Positions 13,480 through 14,717 of a stretch of DNA of 14,717 bases are shown here, piece by piece. Made by a program: the position numbers and the translations under genes. Under the pieces are notes generated by a model. That model saw only the letters and a list, made by a program, of their open reading frames with translations. It was not told the origin of the DNA and did not search any database. The stretch spans positions 1-14,717 of the forward strand of contig NZ_JAHAHH010000028.1 of the NCBI RefSeq assembly GCF_018373335.1. Direction: 5' to 3'. Source of the DNA: Negativicoccus succinicivorans (lineage in GTDB: Bacteria > Bacillota > Negativicutes > Veillonellales > Negativicoccaceae). Position 1 is the stretch's first letter, and each line of letters starts with the position of its first letter.

Positions 13480-14271
13480 CTATCCCAGATAATGTTCCAA
13501 ACCATATGTCAGCCCCGGAAATTGACTGATTTTTTTACAAGCAAGCAGGACTCCCGGCATAAATGATTTGCGATCCAACGAATCGTGACGTAAGGTGACG
13601 ATTTCGCCGGTACCGCCGAAAAGAACTTCCTGATGGGCAACGTAACCGGGCAAACGAACGCTATGGATATGTACATCCTCAACGATACCACCACGCGCAC
13701 CTGCTAAACTTTCCTGCGTTTTGTCGAGAGCCGGTGCCTGTGTTCTTGCCTTGGCAATTTTTTCTGCAGTAAGGCGCGCGGTTCCGGAAGGCGCGTCGTA
13801 TTTTTGATTATGATGCAACTCAATGATTTCCGCATTCGGAAAGTATTTTGCCATCAGTTCACTGGCTTGCATCAATAGTACCGCGCCGAGCGAAAAATTA
13901 GGTGCCACTAAAACGCCTACTTTATTTTCACTGGCGATTTTGGCTAATGCATCGCGTTCGTCAGCAGTGAGACCGGTCGTCCCGATGACGATATTGGTTC
14001 CGTGCTGTAACGTCGTTTTGGCATTTTCAAAAACAACCTTCGGACTTGTAAAATCGACAACTACATCGGGGCTTGTTGCCTCCAATGCAGCTTGTAAGTC
14101 ATCCACAATTACTACTTGGCAATCGTCATTATTGACAATTTCCGCTACCGGCATACCCGCATTGGACACATCTACGGCACCGACCAATTGCAATTCCGAA
14201 TCTTGCCAAACCGCATTTACCACTTCGCGGCCCATGCGTCCTCCGGCACCGCAAACTAAAACAGTGGTCAT
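13480..14271 (-). CDS. dapB: 4-hydroxy-tetrahydrodipicolinate reductase
   Basis: This 263-residue enzyme reduces hydroxytetrahydrodipicolinate to tetrahydrodipicolinate with NAD(P)H. It has the nucleotide loop GAGGRMG (8-14), DFTSP (73-77), GTTGLT (97-102), APNFSLG (123-129) and the active-site ELHHNQKYDAPSGTA (151-165) with H153, H154 and K157. I set the start at ATG 14271 because GAGGTGA (14277-14283) stands 5 bases upstream and the protein then begins MTTVLVCGAGG. An in-frame ATG at 14289 would add six residues with no ribosome binding site of its own. First gene of dapB-asd-dapA. Confidence 0.96.
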   Translation of the reverse strand: MTTVLVCGAGGRMGREVVNAVWQDSELQLVGAVDVSNAGMPVAEIVNNDDCQVVIVDDLQAALEATSPDVVVDFTSPKVVFENAKTTLQHGTNIVIGTTGLTADERDALAKIASENKVGVLVAPNFSLGAVLLMQASELMAKYFPNAEIIELHHNQKYDAPSGTARLTAEKIAKARTQAPALDKTQESLAGARGGIVEDVHIHSVRLPGYVAHQEVLFGGTGEIVTLRHDSLDRKSFMPGVLLACKKISQFPGLTYGLEHYLG

Positions 14272-14311
14272 AACTGTCACCTCATTCATGATTATTTCTC
14301 ATTTATATTAT

Positions 14312-14320
14312 ATTATAACA
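14312..14320 (-). promoter_or_regulatory. Predicted promoter of dapB-asd-dapA, extended -10
   Basis: On the - strand TGTTATAAT is a perfect extended -10; no good -35 is visible 17 bases upstream. It would give a leader of about 35 bases, too short for a lysine riboswitch or T-box. Upstream, the palindrome TTGTATACAA (14342-14351) could be an operator, but this is weak. Confidence 0.6.
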
Positions 14321-14378
14321 TAGATTTTACGTGGAAAATCCTTGTATACAAAGGTATCCTGTAAATAAAAATGAAAAC

Positions 14379-14408
14379 AAAAAAGCGAAAACAATGTTTC
14401 GCTTTTTT
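14379..14408 (-). terminator. Terminator after recN
   Basis: A 12-bp stem (14379-14390 with 14397-14408), arms AAAAAAGCGAAA and TTTCGCTTTTTT, with a 6-base loop. It lies 9 bases after the recN stop on the - strand and separates recN from the dapB promoter. Confidence 0.88.
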
Positions 14409-14417
14409 CGCAGGTGC

Positions 14418-14717
14418 TTATGATTTGTTTTTTGCACGAAAATACTTTAACCAGCGCGTTACCGTATCTAATGTTGTGCCCGTAAACCGATCCCCTTCAA
14501 TTAACCGAGCTAACTCCTGCGCGCGTTCAGGTTCGGGAATCGATACCAGGTGCGTTTGGGTACGCCCCCCGCTGCTTTCCTTGTAAAGGTGGTAATGCGT
14601 TCGTGCAATCGCTGCGGTCTGTGCTAAATGCGTAATGCATATTACTTGGGTATGCTGTCCCAGAGTATGAATCCGCTCTGCTACTCGTAGCGCCGCATTA
14701 CCGCTGATGCCGACATC
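14418..14717 (-). CDS. recN: DNA repair protein RecN, C-terminal part (5' end outside window)
   Basis: The last 99 codons of a - strand gene are open to the right edge. The peptide starts DVGISGNAALRVAERI, directly after the Walker B region, and continues with QVICITHLAQTAAIA, the switch-His loop of SMC/RecN ATPases, then YHLYKESSGGRTQT. Full RecN is about 550-570 residues; it is an SMC-like ATPase that acts early at double-strand breaks. The C-terminus reads LKYFRAKNKS. No LexA box can be judged because the promoter is outside the window. Confidence 0.93.
   Translation of the reverse strand, partial: DVGISGNAALRVAERIHTLGQHTQVICITHLAQTAAIARTHYHLYKESSGGRTQTHLVSIPEPERAQELARLIEGDRFTGTTLDTVTRWLKYFRAKNKS

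Noticed and set aside
14272..14289. Upstream ATG (14289) for dapB
   Set aside because: The GAGGTGA ribosome binding site lies downstream of it and is correctly spaced for ATG 14271.
13823..14323. 166-codon open frame on the + strand opposite dapB
   Set aside because: It is antisense to a well-supported dapB, has low-complexity Ser/Thr/Ala content and no ribosome binding site. The same holds for open frames opposite asd (12456-12830, 13074-13406).
14371..14586. 71-codon + strand frame at the right edge
   Set aside because: It starts inside the recN terminator and runs antisense to recN.
1..14717. CRISPR array, tRNA, rRNA or IS element
   Set aside because: No repeat-spacer pattern, no tRNA-like cloverleaf with TTCRA arm, no rRNA sequence and no transposase were seen on either strand.

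Overview
The window is a compact stretch of chromosome with about 96% of its length coding, moderate GC and strong AGGAGG-type ribosome binding sites. It most likely comes from an anaerobic, low-to-moderate-GC Firmicute. The Bacillus/Clostridium-type LexA boxes (GAAC-N4-GTTC), the FMN-riboswitch riboflavin operon behind rpe, the fused ribBA and the short archaeal/Thermotoga-type AhcY fit a Negativicutes (Veillonellaceae-like) genome. That placement is an inference from gene content; no 16S or similar marker is present.

Layout. (1) Bases 1-448 hold the 3' end of rpe. (2) Bases 462-610 hold an FMN riboswitch with an intrinsic terminator. (3) Bases 628-9326 hold nine genes on the + strand with gaps of at most 14 bases or with overlaps: ribD, ribE, ribBA, ribH, hslO, an MTAP-family phosphorylase, mtnA, ahcY and mtaD. 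They end at a perfect 23-bp hairpin terminator. (4) Bases 9410-10390 hold a lone tyrosine recombinase. (5) Bases 10414-11501 hold an SOS module: a YneA-like LysM membrane protein and lexA, divergent, with three LexA boxes between them. (6) Bases 11530-14271 hold dapB-asd-dapA on the - strand, the first steps of the lysine/diaminopimelate branch. (7) Bases 14418-14717 hold the 3' end of recN on the - strand.

How the genes work together. The first four operon genes make riboflavin from GTP and ribulose-5-phosphate; rpe, just upstream, interconverts ribulose-5-phosphate and xylulose-5-phosphate. The last four genes look like a salvage module for S-adenosylmethionine by-products (methylthioadenosine, S-adenosylhomocysteine and possibly 5'-deoxyadenosine). 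Pocket residues suggest that this module runs through deaminated, inosine-type intermediates. The phosphorylase carries the 6-oxopurine-selective Glu and Asn of PNP instead of the MTAP residues. The AhcY has Glu and Lys where adenosine-specific enzymes have Thr and Glu. The module includes an MTA/SAH deaminase. Predicted flow: MtaD deaminates the nucleosides, AhcY cleaves S-inosylhomocysteine, the phosphorylase splits methylthioinosine and/or inosine, and MtnA isomerises the sugar phosphate. No internal terminator was seen, so this module may be under the FMN riboswitch.

The most interesting points are this predicted deamination-first salvage pathway, its possible coupling to flavin status, and the triple-operator SOS region. 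The remaining genes look ordinary and intact.
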